From contig JAUIES010000002.1 in assembly GCA_030429705.1 (NCBI GenBank), positions 622,001-686,000 of the forward strand: a stretch of 64,000 nt of DNA, in the 5' to 3' direction. Position 1 is the stretch's first letter, and every line of letters begins with the position of its first letter. Of this stretch, positions 50,759-59,011 are shown in pieces. Source of the DNA: Phycisphaerae bacterium. GTDB lineage: Bacteria; Planctomycetota; Phycisphaerae; Phycisphaerales; UBA1924. The notes beneath the pieces are model-generated. The model did no database searches. It saw only the letters and a list, made by a program, of their open reading frames with translations, and was not told where the DNA came from. The position numbers and the translations under genes were made by a program.

Positions 50759-52695
50759 AAACGCGACTCTTTTGCATTTGTCTCACTCTACTGACGAGTC
50801 TTGCTCACGCAGTTCCCCCAAGCCAATCTGAACTTGATCGCCAGCAACTCGCACGCATGAAGCCCGACGACCGGAACGCTCTCGAACAGCGCATCGGCAT
50901 CAGTTTCTCCGGATTCACAACCGGCGGCGTGCTTCTCGGCGGAACCCAGACCGACATCGAATCATTCAAGGGTGATGTCGTCATTCTGCAACCTTGGTCT
51001 TTTCGAGACATCACTTCCGCTCGTACCGTCGAAACACTCAACACCGATCTCGAAGGTGTCGATGGCGTGCGTGTCATCGCGCTTCATGCGCCCGAAGAGT
51101 TTGAGAAGATCAAACGCGTGCTTGATCGCAAGCCCTTACCGGGCATCCTGGTGCTGGACGATACCGACACTTATGCAAATCCACTTGCGCTGACCACGCG
51201 CGGAGCGAACTTGATCGTTGACCGTGCTGGCATCATCCGGTATGCGGGTATCGACCCAAGCGCCGTTCGCCCCCTTGTCCTCGAACTGCTGGAAGAACCC
51301 GTAGACGAAAACCGACAGCCAACGATGACCCTCGCAGCGTTTGCAGCGCAGTTGGCTCAGGGCGAACAGATGACCGCCGACCTCGAAGAAGCGTGGAACG
51401 CGGGCGACGCGCGGTCCGCTGAACGATTGCTTCATGATTTCTGGACTTCAGCGCCTGCAGCAGCGCTCCCAGTCACCATGAACCTCCTCACTAATCGCAA
51501 CACGATTCAGCGGCCGCTCGCGATCAGTCTGCTCAGAGAGCACGCAGCGCGCGACACAATCCTCGACGCGATCGGTCTTCTTGACGAACGACGCGACGGA
51601 CCTGAGATCGCCATTCTTGTGCGCGCACTCGGCGGCGAAGACCTCGAAGAACCAGAGCAACTGCTCGCACCGTTCCTCGAATCACGCGACCTCGGCGTGC
51701 AACAGGCCGCTCTGTATGCCCTTGCCGATTCGGCAACACCCGAAGTCCTCCGCGCATTCACGCGCCAGATGAGCAACTCGCCGGTCGCCTCCAACGCGTG
51801 GAGCACGAGCGATCGCGAGCGCATCCTCGGCGCTCAGTTCGGGATTGCTAAGCACCTGACCGGATTTCGCGCTTCGACCGGCCGCGAGTATGACGAGTGG
51901 CTTGATGTCTACGAACGGGACAAGGAAGAAGCACAGCGCGTCAGCAAACGATCGCTTGAAGATGATCAAGGGAATCCGGTTTTCATCTCCTATTCGAGTG
52001 ATCAGTTTCGCGCCTACCCCATGTTCGATCTCACCGTCCGAAGCCAATCGCTCGGAAATCAACTGCCCTCAGAAAACACTCCGACCCTACTGATGAACGC
52101 ATCCACGCAGGCAGCCCAGCGGGCAGAGTCCGTTCTGGGCAAAATCTATCTCGCACCAATACGGGTCTATCTGGCCGATGATCGTGCGTTCAGTTCACTC
52201 GCGAGTAACTCGTTCATGGGTGGGCAGACAGAAGTAAATCGAGTCTATCTGCGCATCACACGCGACGGACCGATGGCTGAGGTCATGGGACACGAATGGG
52301 CACATGTCCTGCATATGGCCGTTTTCGACAAAACCCCGCGTTGGCTGGCGGAGGGCTTTGCCGAATCCATCGAAACCGACGATCACACCATCACGCTGTC
52401 TGACCTGCGCGATCAGGAGTTGGATGAGGTTGTCGAGCGAGGTCTGTTCAGCAGACTCCTGACATGGCAGTCAGGTGCATCATCCGACAGCCGCGAGGGT
52501 CAAAACTACGCCGCGGCTCGCGTCGGTGTCATGTTTCTGCGATCCGGTCCATTCTCAGCGGGCGATGTCCGACTCAATCTCCTCTTCGCTCATATCTCAC
52601 GCGGGCGATCTGAGCGCGACGCACTGCAGCGTTCGTTCGGACTTTCTGACCGTGAGCTTGATCAGACACTGATTGATTGGCTCTCACGCCCGTGA
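50755..52695 (+). CDS. Secreted thioredoxin-like / HEAT-type / zinc metallopeptidase protein
   Basis: This 646-residue protein has a signal peptide (1-19). A thioredoxin-like region (about 60-180, FKGDVVILQPWSFRDI) lacks a CxxC. A helical HEAT-like region follows (about 205-360, ALPVTMNLLTNRNTIQRPLAISLLREHA, QLLAPFLESRDLGVQQAALYALADS). The C-terminal half is a peptidase MA-type domain with VMGHEWAHVLHM (H513, E514, H517) and, 15 residues on, WLAEGFAE (E533), a gluzincin-type active site. It is therefore an active-looking exported metalloprotease. The ATG overlaps the thiE stop (ATGA). Its partner may be the M16 peptidase 21 bp downstream. Substrate is unknown. Confidence 0.82.
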   Translation: MKTRLFCICLTLLTSLAHAVPPSQSELDRQQLARMKPDDRNALEQRIGISFSGFTTGGVLLGGTQTDIESFKGDVVILQPWSFRDITSARTVETLNTDLEGVDGVRVIALHAPEEFEKIKRVLDRKPLPGILVLDDTDTYANPLALTTRGANLIVDRAGIIRYAGIDPSAVRPLVLELLEEPVDENRQPTMTLAAFAAQLAQGEQMTADLEEAWNAGDARSAERLLHDFWTSAPAAALPVTMNLLTNRNTIQRPLAISLLREHAARDTILDAIGLLDERRDGPEIAILVRALGGEDLEEPEQLLAPFLESRDLGVQQAALYALADSATPEVLRAFTRQMSNSPVASNAWSTSDRERILGAQFGIAKHLTGFRASTGREYDEWLDVYERDKEEAQRVSKRSLEDDQGNPVFISYSSDQFRAYPMFDLTVRSQSLGNQLPSENTPTLLMNASTQAAQRAESVLGKIYLAPIRVYLADDRAFSSLASNSFMGGQTEVNRVYLRITRDGPMAEVMGHEWAHVLHMAVFDKTPRWLAEGFAESIETDDHTITLSDLRDQELDEVVERGLFSRLLTWQSGASSDSREGQNYAAARVGVMFLRSGPFSAGDVRLNLLFAHISRGRSERDALQRSFGLSDRELDQTLIDWLSRP

Positions 52696-52716
52696 TCGAA
52701 CCGATACACTGTCTTC

Positions 52717-53937
52717 ATGCCAGTGACCTTTCAAAAACACACACTCCCCAACGGCCTTCGCATTCTCGGTGAGATTGACCCCGATGCGCATTCGTCAGCG
52801 GTTGGGTTCTTCGTTGATACCGGTGCCCGCGATGAAGATCCGGCGATCATGGGGGTCAGTCATTACCTCGAACACATGATGTTCAAAGGCACGGAAGAGA
52901 TCTCGGCTGAAGAAATCAATCGTCGGTTTGATGCCATGGGCGCGCGCAACAATGCGTACACAACATCCGAATCGACCTGCTTTCATGCCCAGGTGCTACC
53001 AGAACATTTTGATGATGCCACCACACTACTGGCGCGAATGCTTCGACCCGCGCTTCGTCAATCCGATTTTGATCTCGAGAAAAATGTCATTCTCGAAGAA
53101 ATCGCGATGTACAAAGACAATCCGTTCTGGGTACTGTACGAAGCAACGGTTGAACGCCACTTCGGCTCGCACCCACTTGGGCACCGCGTGCTGGGCACTG
53201 ATCAAACTGTCGCTGCCATGACCAGCACGCAAATGAACGACTACTTCACACAGCGTTATTCCCCGGATAACACCGTCGTCAGTATCGCCGGCCGTGTTGA
53301 CTTCGACGAAGCCTGCACATTGATCGACAACGAGACATCGGCCTGGACACCGACCGGTACCCAACGCACCCTCGTCAAACCGACCCATTCCGGCGATGCA
53401 TTCACGATCAAAGATGAACGGGTCAATCGTGGATACCTCATCGCGGTCTCCGACGCTCCTGAGTTTGCCGATGAGCGTCGGTATGCTGCCGGCATGCTGA
53501 TGCAGGTCCTCGGGGGTTCAGATAACGCCCGCCTGCACTGGGCACTCATCGAAACAGGTATCGCTGAAGAGGCTCAATCTGCATACGACCCCCACCACGG
53601 CGTTGGCGATTACTTTGTCTACGCGTCCGGGGAACCAGATCGGCTGGACACCATCCTTAAAACCATCGATCAGGAAATTGAGACGCTCGCTGATTCCATC
53701 ATCGAATCTGATCTTGAACGCATCAGGGCCCGCATGGCGACCGCTGCAACACTTGGCGGGGAACGACCGAACGATCGCATGCAGCGCGTTGGGCGACATT
53801 GGCTCGCACACAACGCCTATCGCTCACTTGAGGATGAGCTTGATCGTATTCGCTCGGTTCGTGTCAAAGACCTCAAGGAGGTCGCAGCCGCATTCCCACT
53901 CGGCCAACGCACGCTCGGCCAACTTGTCCCAGCGTGA
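52717..53937 (+). CDS. M16-family zinc peptidase (processing-peptidase-like)
   Basis: This 406-residue protein has the inverted zinc motif HYLEHMMFKG (H49, E52, H53) and the third ligand in NVILEEIAMYKD. The N-terminus (HTLPNGLRILGE, VGFFVDTGARDED) and the C-terminal half (GYLIAVSDAPEFADERRYAAGMLMQVLGGSDNARL) match the M16B family, which includes mitochondrial processing peptidase. No signal peptide is seen, so it acts in the cytoplasm. It follows the metallopeptidase gene by 21 bp and converges on the HDOD gene with a 1-bp gap. Confidence 0.94.
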   Translation: MPVTFQKHTLPNGLRILGEIDPDAHSSAVGFFVDTGARDEDPAIMGVSHYLEHMMFKGTEEISAEEINRRFDAMGARNNAYTTSESTCFHAQVLPEHFDDATTLLARMLRPALRQSDFDLEKNVILEEIAMYKDNPFWVLYEATVERHFGSHPLGHRVLGTDQTVAAMTSTQMNDYFTQRYSPDNTVVSIAGRVDFDEACTLIDNETSAWTPTGTQRTLVKPTHSGDAFTIKDERVNRGYLIAVSDAPEFADERRYAAGMLMQVLGGSDNARLHWALIETGIAEEAQSAYDPHHGVGDYFVYASGEPDRLDTILKTIDQEIETLADSIIESDLERIRARMATAATLGGERPNDRMQRVGRHWLAHNAYRSLEDELDRIRSVRVKDLKEVAAAFPLGQRTLGQLVPA

Positions 53938-53938
53938 C

Positions 53939-55459
53939 TCAAGCGGCTTTCTTGTTCGCCTTGGGTACAAATGCCCGGACACAGTTACCGCCCGACGCTC
54001 GAGCCGCCTGTGTCGCGCGAGCAGAAGCGCCGACCAAAAGCTTGTCATTTGTGAAAACCGATCGGGTCTCTGGCTCGACCGATGCAACCCCCGCACAGAT
54101 CGTGATTGGCATCGGCTCGTTGTTCGTATCAGGTGACCACATGGCAGATGCAGTCACAATCTGTTCACGCATGTTCTCGATCGCTCGAGCGACATCGCGC
54201 CGACCAACATCTGGAAGTACGACCGCGAACACGGCTTCACCAACTCGACAGACCAAACCGCCCATTGGCTCAAATGAACGATTAAAAGTGGTCGCAAGTC
54301 CGAGTAAAGCCTCGTCGCGCGCCACATCGCCGAACGCGGATCTGACCTGTTCGAGTCCTTCGACCGCAATATGCACAATGGTCGCGATTCGCGACTCGTC
54401 TTCGCTTGCGATTTCAAACGCCCTTCGAGAAGCCACGATAAATCCTTCTCGACCCACAGCACCCGTCAATGGGTCGTGCGGAACCGTCGCAAACGCCTCG
54501 TCGCCGCCGCCAAGAATCGCAGCTCCTGGTCCCACCCCCTCTTTCGAGAGTTCGACGAGGCTGCGTGCCGCCTGTGCCAAAATGTCCTCAGCGCTGACTG
54601 TTGTCCCTGTCGACACGCTGAAAAGAGAAGACATCTCGCGAGCATGCGACGAAACATGCTTGAGCACTTCATCGCAAATCATCGGCTCGGCACCGCACAT
54701 TGACTTGGCCTTCTCATAGAGGCGACGCAGTGCCTGCGCTGGCTCAGTCTCAGTCAATACATCGTGCACCATCGTTCCGATGTGAGCAAGGCGAGCGAGT
54801 TCCGCTTCAGAACCTGGTGCGGCCGTGGGCTTTTCGTGGAAACGAATTGGAATGACCAGTTGAGCAGGCAGCCTCCACTTCGTCGCGAGCAAGGCACCAA
54901 CTTCCGCGTGGTTGAGGTCGAGCGCTTCGATCTCGTGCCGAATCAGGACATGGTGATTGCCGTTGGTTGATTTGATGATTCCAATGTACTCGTCGCCGAG
55001 TGTTTCTTTGATCGCCACCATCCCGATGTCTTGCATCAGTGCAGCAAGAAACGCTTCGTCAGCGACGGACTCGCGACCAATCGCTTCTGCCATGCATCGT
55101 GCTGCCAACGCCGAGTACAGTCCCCGACGCCAATACTCTTCCCAGTTGAACCCATCATCGGACAATGATTCAAAACTGCCAACAAGTGAAAACCCGAGCG
55201 CGAGTGTCTTGACAGGACCGAGCCCGAGCATGACAAGTGCTTTGCGAACATTGGCGCACGGCTGACGAAGCCCATAGAAGCTGGAGTTGACCGTTCGGAC
55301 GATCTTCGCAGCCAGTGCTTGATCGAGTTGAATGCGTTCGGCGAGTTCATCCATCGAGACATTGGGATCGCTGGTCAACTCGATCACTTCCATCGCGACT
55401 GCGGGAAGCGACGGAAGCGTGGGACAAGCCAATATCTCTTGTAATAGATCGGGGTTCAT
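53939..55459 (-). CDS. HDOD-domain protein with a degenerate GGDEF-like domain
   Basis: This 506-residue protein starts at ATG 55459. The N-terminal HDOD domain (about 5-210) shows LPSLPAVAMEVIELTSDPNVS, LDQALAAKIVRTVNSSFYGLRQP and AFLAALMQDIGMVAIKETLG. The C-terminal part (about 320-500) begins HDPLTGAVGREGF like a diguanylate cyclase, but the catalytic GGDEF place reads RVGEAVFAVVL, so it is predicted to be inactive. It may sense or bind a nucleotide. HDOD proteins act in signalling and stress pathways; the target is unknown. Codon use is like its neighbours. Confidence 0.85.
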   Translation of the reverse strand: MNPDLLQEILACPTLPSLPAVAMEVIELTSDPNVSMDELAERIQLDQALAAKIVRTVNSSFYGLRQPCANVRKALVMLGLGPVKTLALGFSLVGSFESLSDDGFNWEEYWRRGLYSALAARCMAEAIGRESVADEAFLAALMQDIGMVAIKETLGDEYIGIIKSTNGNHHVLIRHEIEALDLNHAEVGALLATKWRLPAQLVIPIRFHEKPTAAPGSEAELARLAHIGTMVHDVLTETEPAQALRRLYEKAKSMCGAEPMICDEVLKHVSSHAREMSSLFSVSTGTTVSAEDILAQAARSLVELSKEGVGPGAAILGGGDEAFATVPHDPLTGAVGREGFIVASRRAFEIASEDESRIATIVHIAVEGLEQVRSAFGDVARDEALLGLATTFNRSFEPMGGLVCRVGEAVFAVVLPDVGRRDVARAIENMREQIVTASAMWSPDTNNEPMPITICAGVASVEPETRSVFTNDKLLVGASARATQAARASGGNCVRAFVPKANKKAA

Positions 55460-55554
55460 CGCTGCGACCACAAGACAGACAACCAGCGGCTCGAATCAAG
55501 CCTGACACGAATTCGACTTGATTCAACATCGACCTATTCACCCGCCCGATTGAG

Positions 55555-56328
55555 TCATTTGCTGTTGGAACGACGACCAATCACCTGCAACAAGGGAGCG
55601 AGCGTCGCAAACGATCGGCCTGTCATGTGTTCAATGTACGCTCCGAGCAAACGAATTGACCGTTCTAGGCAAACACCCCCATCACCCGTCACGACGCCGT
55701 CGTCCATATCGGACCCAGTTCGAAGCATGCGGATTAGTTTCAATGTCTCTCGCCGCACGCGCCAGCCATCGCCGCAATCGCGTGTGAAGCCGCCGTGCCC
55801 GGGTATGAACGCCACAACATCATCGTTCGCCAAAGGCCCGCCCGAACGAATATCTGCATCGAGGTCAGGATTTGTCCCGGTCTCTTCGAGAAGCGTCCAC
55901 TGTGCCGTCGCCACGGTGAGCGAGATTCTGTTGTGACTGCATTCATCCGTGGCAAGTGCGTAGAGGCTCGCATCCAATTGCTGATACACGCGCGGGTGCG
56001 GATCCTGATCAGAAATCAAACCGAGGATGAGGTCGGCAAGGTACATGCCGGCATAGAACGAACCCAGTTGTCCACGAAGGCCTCGATACGGCTCTTGCAA
56101 ATCCCATGCGGTGAGTGTGACGAGTTCAGATCGAGGTTTAACCAAACCGACTATTTCGCCGCGCGTCAGGAGTTCGATGCCGCCGCTGAAAGCTCCTTTC
56201 TCGCGGCGTGAGCCTTTCGCGAGTCCTCGGATGAGACCGTTGTTTTGCGTGAGGACGGAGACCGTTTGGCTGGTCTCGGACCAGTCCCAATGACGAACAC
56301 AGATTCCATCGTCCTGCAAGTTGGCCAC
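55555..56328 (-). CDS. recO: DNA repair protein RecO
   Basis: This 257-residue recombination mediator loads RecA with RecR. It has the N-terminal OB-like part (DDGICVRHWDWSETSQTVSVLTQNNGLIRGLAKGSRREK, GGIELLTRGEIVG), and the helical FYAGMYLADLILGLISDQDPHPRVYQQL. The C-terminal Cys pairs found in some RecO proteins are not present. GTG 56328 is the only suitable start. It is divergent from the fabZ-like gene with an 82-bp gap. Confidence 0.88.
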   Translation of the reverse strand: MANLQDDGICVRHWDWSETSQTVSVLTQNNGLIRGLAKGSRREKGAFSGGIELLTRGEIVGLVKPRSELVTLTAWDLQEPYRGLRGQLGSFYAGMYLADLILGLISDQDPHPRVYQQLDASLYALATDECSHNRISLTVATAQWTLLEETGTNPDLDADIRSGGPLANDDVVAFIPGHGGFTRDCGDGWRVRRETLKLIRMLRTGSDMDDGVVTGDGGVCLERSIRLLGAYIEHMTGRSFATLAPLLQVIGRRSNSK

Positions 56329-56410
56329 GGAATCACATTAGGTCCGGTCGATGCCGAAACGCTGTCGCGAGGTTCGCGCCGTCGCCCATTGCTCGCGCTA
56401 TTCTCGACCA

Positions 56411-56833
56411 ATGCACTTTTCACTCATCGATCGTGTTTTGGAGCGCGATGACAACCTGATCAGAACGATCAAGCATGTCTCGGCTGCAGAAGAGTACCTG
56501 CAAGATCATTTTCCGACCTATCCGGTGCTGCCTGGCGTGATGATGCTCGAAGCGATGGTGCAGGCAGCACGGGAACTCGCTCCGGCCCGGTCCATGCCAC
56601 TCGTCCTCGGCAAGGTCGCTGCACTCAAATATGGAGCCATGGTGCGACCTGGGGATTCGATTGTCGTAGAGGTTTCGTCTGCAGATCTCAATACTGAGGA
56701 ACCCACATTCAAGGGGGAGGTTCGCCTCATGCCACCCGGCTCATTGCCGGATGATGACCTCGTCCGATCTGCGTCTGGAAAACTGACGCTTCGACCATTT
56801 CGAAGGCAACTCGAGGCGACAAACTTGGCATAA
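56411..56833 (+). CDS. 3-hydroxyacyl-ACP dehydratase, FabZ-like (first copy)
   Basis: This 140-residue hotdog-fold enzyme has the FabZ active site: DHFPTYPVLPGVMMLEAMVQAA with the His and Glu. The start is ATG 56411; the open frame extends upstream without a ribosome site. It removes water from 3-hydroxyacyl-ACP in an acyl-chain elongation cycle. It stands 81 bp ahead of an acyl carrier protein gene and a second FabZ-like gene. Being separate from a fabD-fabH-fabG set, it may serve a specialised acyl chain. Confidence 0.87.
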   Translation: MHFSLIDRVLERDDNLIRTIKHVSAAEEYLQDHFPTYPVLPGVMMLEAMVQAARELAPARSMPLVLGKVAALKYGAMVRPGDSIVVEVSSADLNTEEPTFKGEVRLMPPGSLPDDDLVRSASGKLTLRPFRRQLEATNLA

Positions 56834-56914
56834 TGTCCCGTCAATTGCCTAGACTATCGACCCAACGACGGACTTACACTTTCGGCCCACAGGCCGATGC
56901 AACAGGGATCAGAT

Positions 56915-57307
56915 ATGCAACGAGATGAGATCTTCGAAAAAGTTCAGGGTGTCCTCGTCGAAGCCCTCGCGGTCGACGAAGATGTCGTCACGCCCGAAGC
57001 CACCCTTTTTGGGGATCTTGGCGCGGAATCCATTGATGTCCTCGACATCACATTCCAGCTCGAACGCAGTTTCGACATCAAGATCAACCAAGGCGAGTTG
57101 TTCCCCGAGGGAGTCGGTCAAGACCCCGAGTATGTCCAGGACGGCAACATCACTGACAAAGGTCTCGAAGCACTCAGCGAAAAACTGCCTCACTTCGATT
57201 TTTCCGGCCTGAACGACAATCGTTCTGTTCAGAATCTCGTCGATATGTTCACGGTCAACTCACTGGTCAACTTCGTGGAACAGAAGAAGGCAGAAGCGTC
57301 CGCGTGA
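56915..57307 (+). CDS. Acyl carrier protein with enlarged helix III region
   Basis: This 130-residue protein is longer than the usual ~80. ATG 56915 has AGGGA 6 nt upstream. The phosphopantetheine site is DLGAESIDVLDITFQLERSFDIKI, with the Ser of ESID. After this an extra ~40 residues (about 63-105, rich in Asp, Glu and Leu) come before the last helix (SVQNLVDMFTVNSLVNFVEQKK). The enlarged segment is unusual. It stands between two FabZ-like genes, so it probably carries the chain for them. Confidence 0.88.
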   Translation: MQRDEIFEKVQGVLVEALAVDEDVVTPEATLFGDLGAESIDVLDITFQLERSFDIKINQGELFPEGVGQDPEYVQDGNITDKGLEALSEKLPHFDFSGLNDNRSVQNLVDMFTVNSLVNFVEQKKAEASA

Positions 57308-57342
57308 AACGCCGATTAAACGACCATCGAGGAGATTGAACG

Positions 57343-57852
57343 ATGCGATGGATGTGGATCGACCGCGTCGTTGAACTGGTTCCGAAAGAGCGCCTGGTTG
57401 CAATCAAACATATCAGCGCATCTGAAGATCACATGGCGGACCACTTTCCGGCAGGTGATGGGCATCCGCCGTGTCCGGTCATGCCTGCATCGCTCATCGT
57501 CGAGGGGATGGCGCAGACCGCCGGGATCCTCGTCGGGCACGCAGGCGCTTTTCAAGAAAAGGTCATCTTGGCAAAAGTCTCGCGCGCTGAACTTGCGCTC
57601 GACGCTGTGCCCGGAGACACACTTCGCTACACCGCGGTGATGGATCGGCTCAGTGCACAGGGTGCTGCAACCAAGGGGACCGTCGAAAGGATCGACCCAT
57701 GTTGCCCGGGCACAATAGAACCGTTCGGGGAAATCGACCTTGTGTTCAGTCATGTCGACAATAACATGGCCGGCATGGAATTCCCAGAAGGGAACTTCGT
57801 CTTTGGCGAACAGTTCAAGACGCTGCTCCGCACCAGCGGCATCAATGCTTGA
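57343..57852 (+). CDS. 3-hydroxyacyl-ACP dehydratase, FabA/FabZ-like (second copy)
   Basis: This 169-residue hotdog-fold protein begins MRWMWIDRVVELVPKERLVAIKHIS. It has the active-site His in MADHFPAGDG and the Glu in MPASLIVEGMAQTAGILVGH. Compared with the first copy it has a few extra residues (the GDGHPPCP segment) and a longer C-terminus. It lies 35 bp after the acyl carrier protein gene in the same operon. The two dehydratases may act on different chain lengths or hydroxy positions. Confidence 0.85.
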   Translation: MRWMWIDRVVELVPKERLVAIKHISASEDHMADHFPAGDGHPPCPVMPASLIVEGMAQTAGILVGHAGAFQEKVILAKVSRAELALDAVPGDTLRYTAVMDRLSAQGAATKGTVERIDPCCPGTIEPFGEIDLVFSHVDNNMAGMEFPEGNFVFGEQFKTLLRTSGINA

Positions 57853-57913
57853 CTCGGCGCAACGCGAGAACATGACTGCTCGTGGTTCAGCCTGTCGGTC
57901 GGTTGTTTCTCAA

Positions 57914-58657
57914 TCAAATCGAAGATAAACTCTTGACCCCGAGGCTGACTTCGACGCGCTTCAACTCAGCGTCCTGCACACGAAGTCCAGCCATGGAAGC
58001 AAGCCGCGCCAGTTCGAGTCGATCAGTTGCTTCCAATTTTCGGCCGATCGATGCGCGATGATTGTCGATCGTCTTGAATGATCGGTGCAGGCGTTCAGCG
58101 ATCTCTTTCAAAGTCATACCTTGACCGAGCAGCGCCAGGACGACCAACTCGCGAGGTGTCAGCACACTCAAACTTCCCAACTCAATAAACTCTGACTCAG
58201 CCATGATCGGAAACTCTGCATTGCTATCAAGCGTTTGCGTCGGGCGTGTGAGCATGAGGATGTTGGTGACCTGGTCATTGCAATCGATGATCGGCCGAAT
58301 GACCATGCACATCTGCACTCCGCGCCATACCTGGCGAATCGCCATGGGTTTGCGCGATTCCACAACTTGCTTGATGTACGCAAGCCGCTCGTTGGCCCAT
58401 TCCTTGGGGAAGAGATCTGTCAGGCTTCTTCCAACCGTTTCGATAGTCGGATCGTCCAGATAGATACGCAACGCTTCAGGGCTCGAATGCACGCAGGTTC
58501 CTTCAGCCGTCAAAACACAAACACCAATTCCAGGTGTGGCGGAAAGCGCTTGCCAAATCGCGCTTGGTTCGATTGGCACGGGGATGCTCTCATCGCTCGA
58601 AACTGTCGTTTTGTTGTCGTTCGGAATGCTTGTCGCTTTGTGAGTCATGCCGGTCAT
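57914..58657 (-). CDS. PAS-domain LuxR/NarL-type transcription regulator
   Basis: This 247-residue protein has a PAS-like sensor domain (about 30-150, GIGVCVLTAEGTCVHSSPEAL) and a C-terminal LuxR-type helix-turn-helix (about 165-225, LTPRELVVLALLGQGMTLKEIAERLHRSFKTIDNHRASIGRKL). No receiver domain is present, so it does not depend on phosphorylation by a standard kinase. ATG 58657 has AGGAG at a 7-nt spacing. An inverted repeat lies just upstream of this site. It converges on the second fabZ-like gene with a 61-bp gap. Confidence 0.92.
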   Translation of the reverse strand: MTGMTHKATSIPNDNKTTVSSDESIPVPIEPSAIWQALSATPGIGVCVLTAEGTCVHSSPEALRIYLDDPTIETVGRSLTDLFPKEWANERLAYIKQVVESRKPMAIRQVWRGVQMCMVIRPIIDCNDQVTNILMLTRPTQTLDSNAEFPIMAESEFIELGSLSVLTPRELVVLALLGQGMTLKEIAERLHRSFKTIDNHRASIGRKLEATDRLELARLASMAGLRVQDAELKRVEVSLGVKSLSSI

Positions 58658-58672
58658 TGGCGTACTCCTATC

Positions 58673-58689
58673 GGTATCGTCCAGATACC
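58673..58689. promoter_or_regulatory. Inverted repeat next to the LuxR-type gene's ribosome site
   Basis: GGTATC and GATACC flank a 5-bp spacer. The repeat lies 3 bp ahead of the AGGAG of the regulator. It may be an operator for autoregulation or a small hairpin that controls translation. Confidence 0.5.
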
Positions 58690-58780
58690 TCTACCCCGGA
58701 AAAATATGAGCGAACACCTGAGTCTACACGAAAACACGATTCCTTGCATAATCACAGAAAACTGAACGAACAAAGCCATA

Positions 58781-58806
58781 GTGGAAACAACTCATGTTGT
58801 TTCCAC
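58781..58806. repeat. Perfect 11-bp inverted repeat with 4-bp loop
   Basis: GTGGAAACAAC and GTTGTTTCCAC are separated by TCAT. It has no U-run, so it is a poor terminator for the ATPase gene ending at 59012. An operator or RNA structure upstream of the LuxR-type gene is equally possible. Confidence 0.75.
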
Positions 58807-59011
58807 ACACGAACGACCAAACCGAATCTGGTAGACAGACACGCCTACGCGGAGCCGGAGAGCATTCAGTGACCTAATGCCTTAATTGGAGTTGATCTCG
58901 AAACAAAATCAACTGGTCCCAGTCTGAGTGATGGCTCACTCAAACACCCGGAAAACGATACGCGGAACCGGACCAAGTTCCGCAGCATGATATCCACCAT
59001 CTCCGTCAACT

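Larger units (their letters stand above)
58658..59011. other. Intergenic region of 354 bp upstream of the LuxR-type gene
   Basis: It lies between the LuxR-type regulator (start at 58657) and the 3' end of the metal ATPase gene (59012), both on the minus strand. It holds two inverted repeats described separately. I see no gene, and no clear promoter, although one for the regulator must lie here. Confidence 0.65.
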
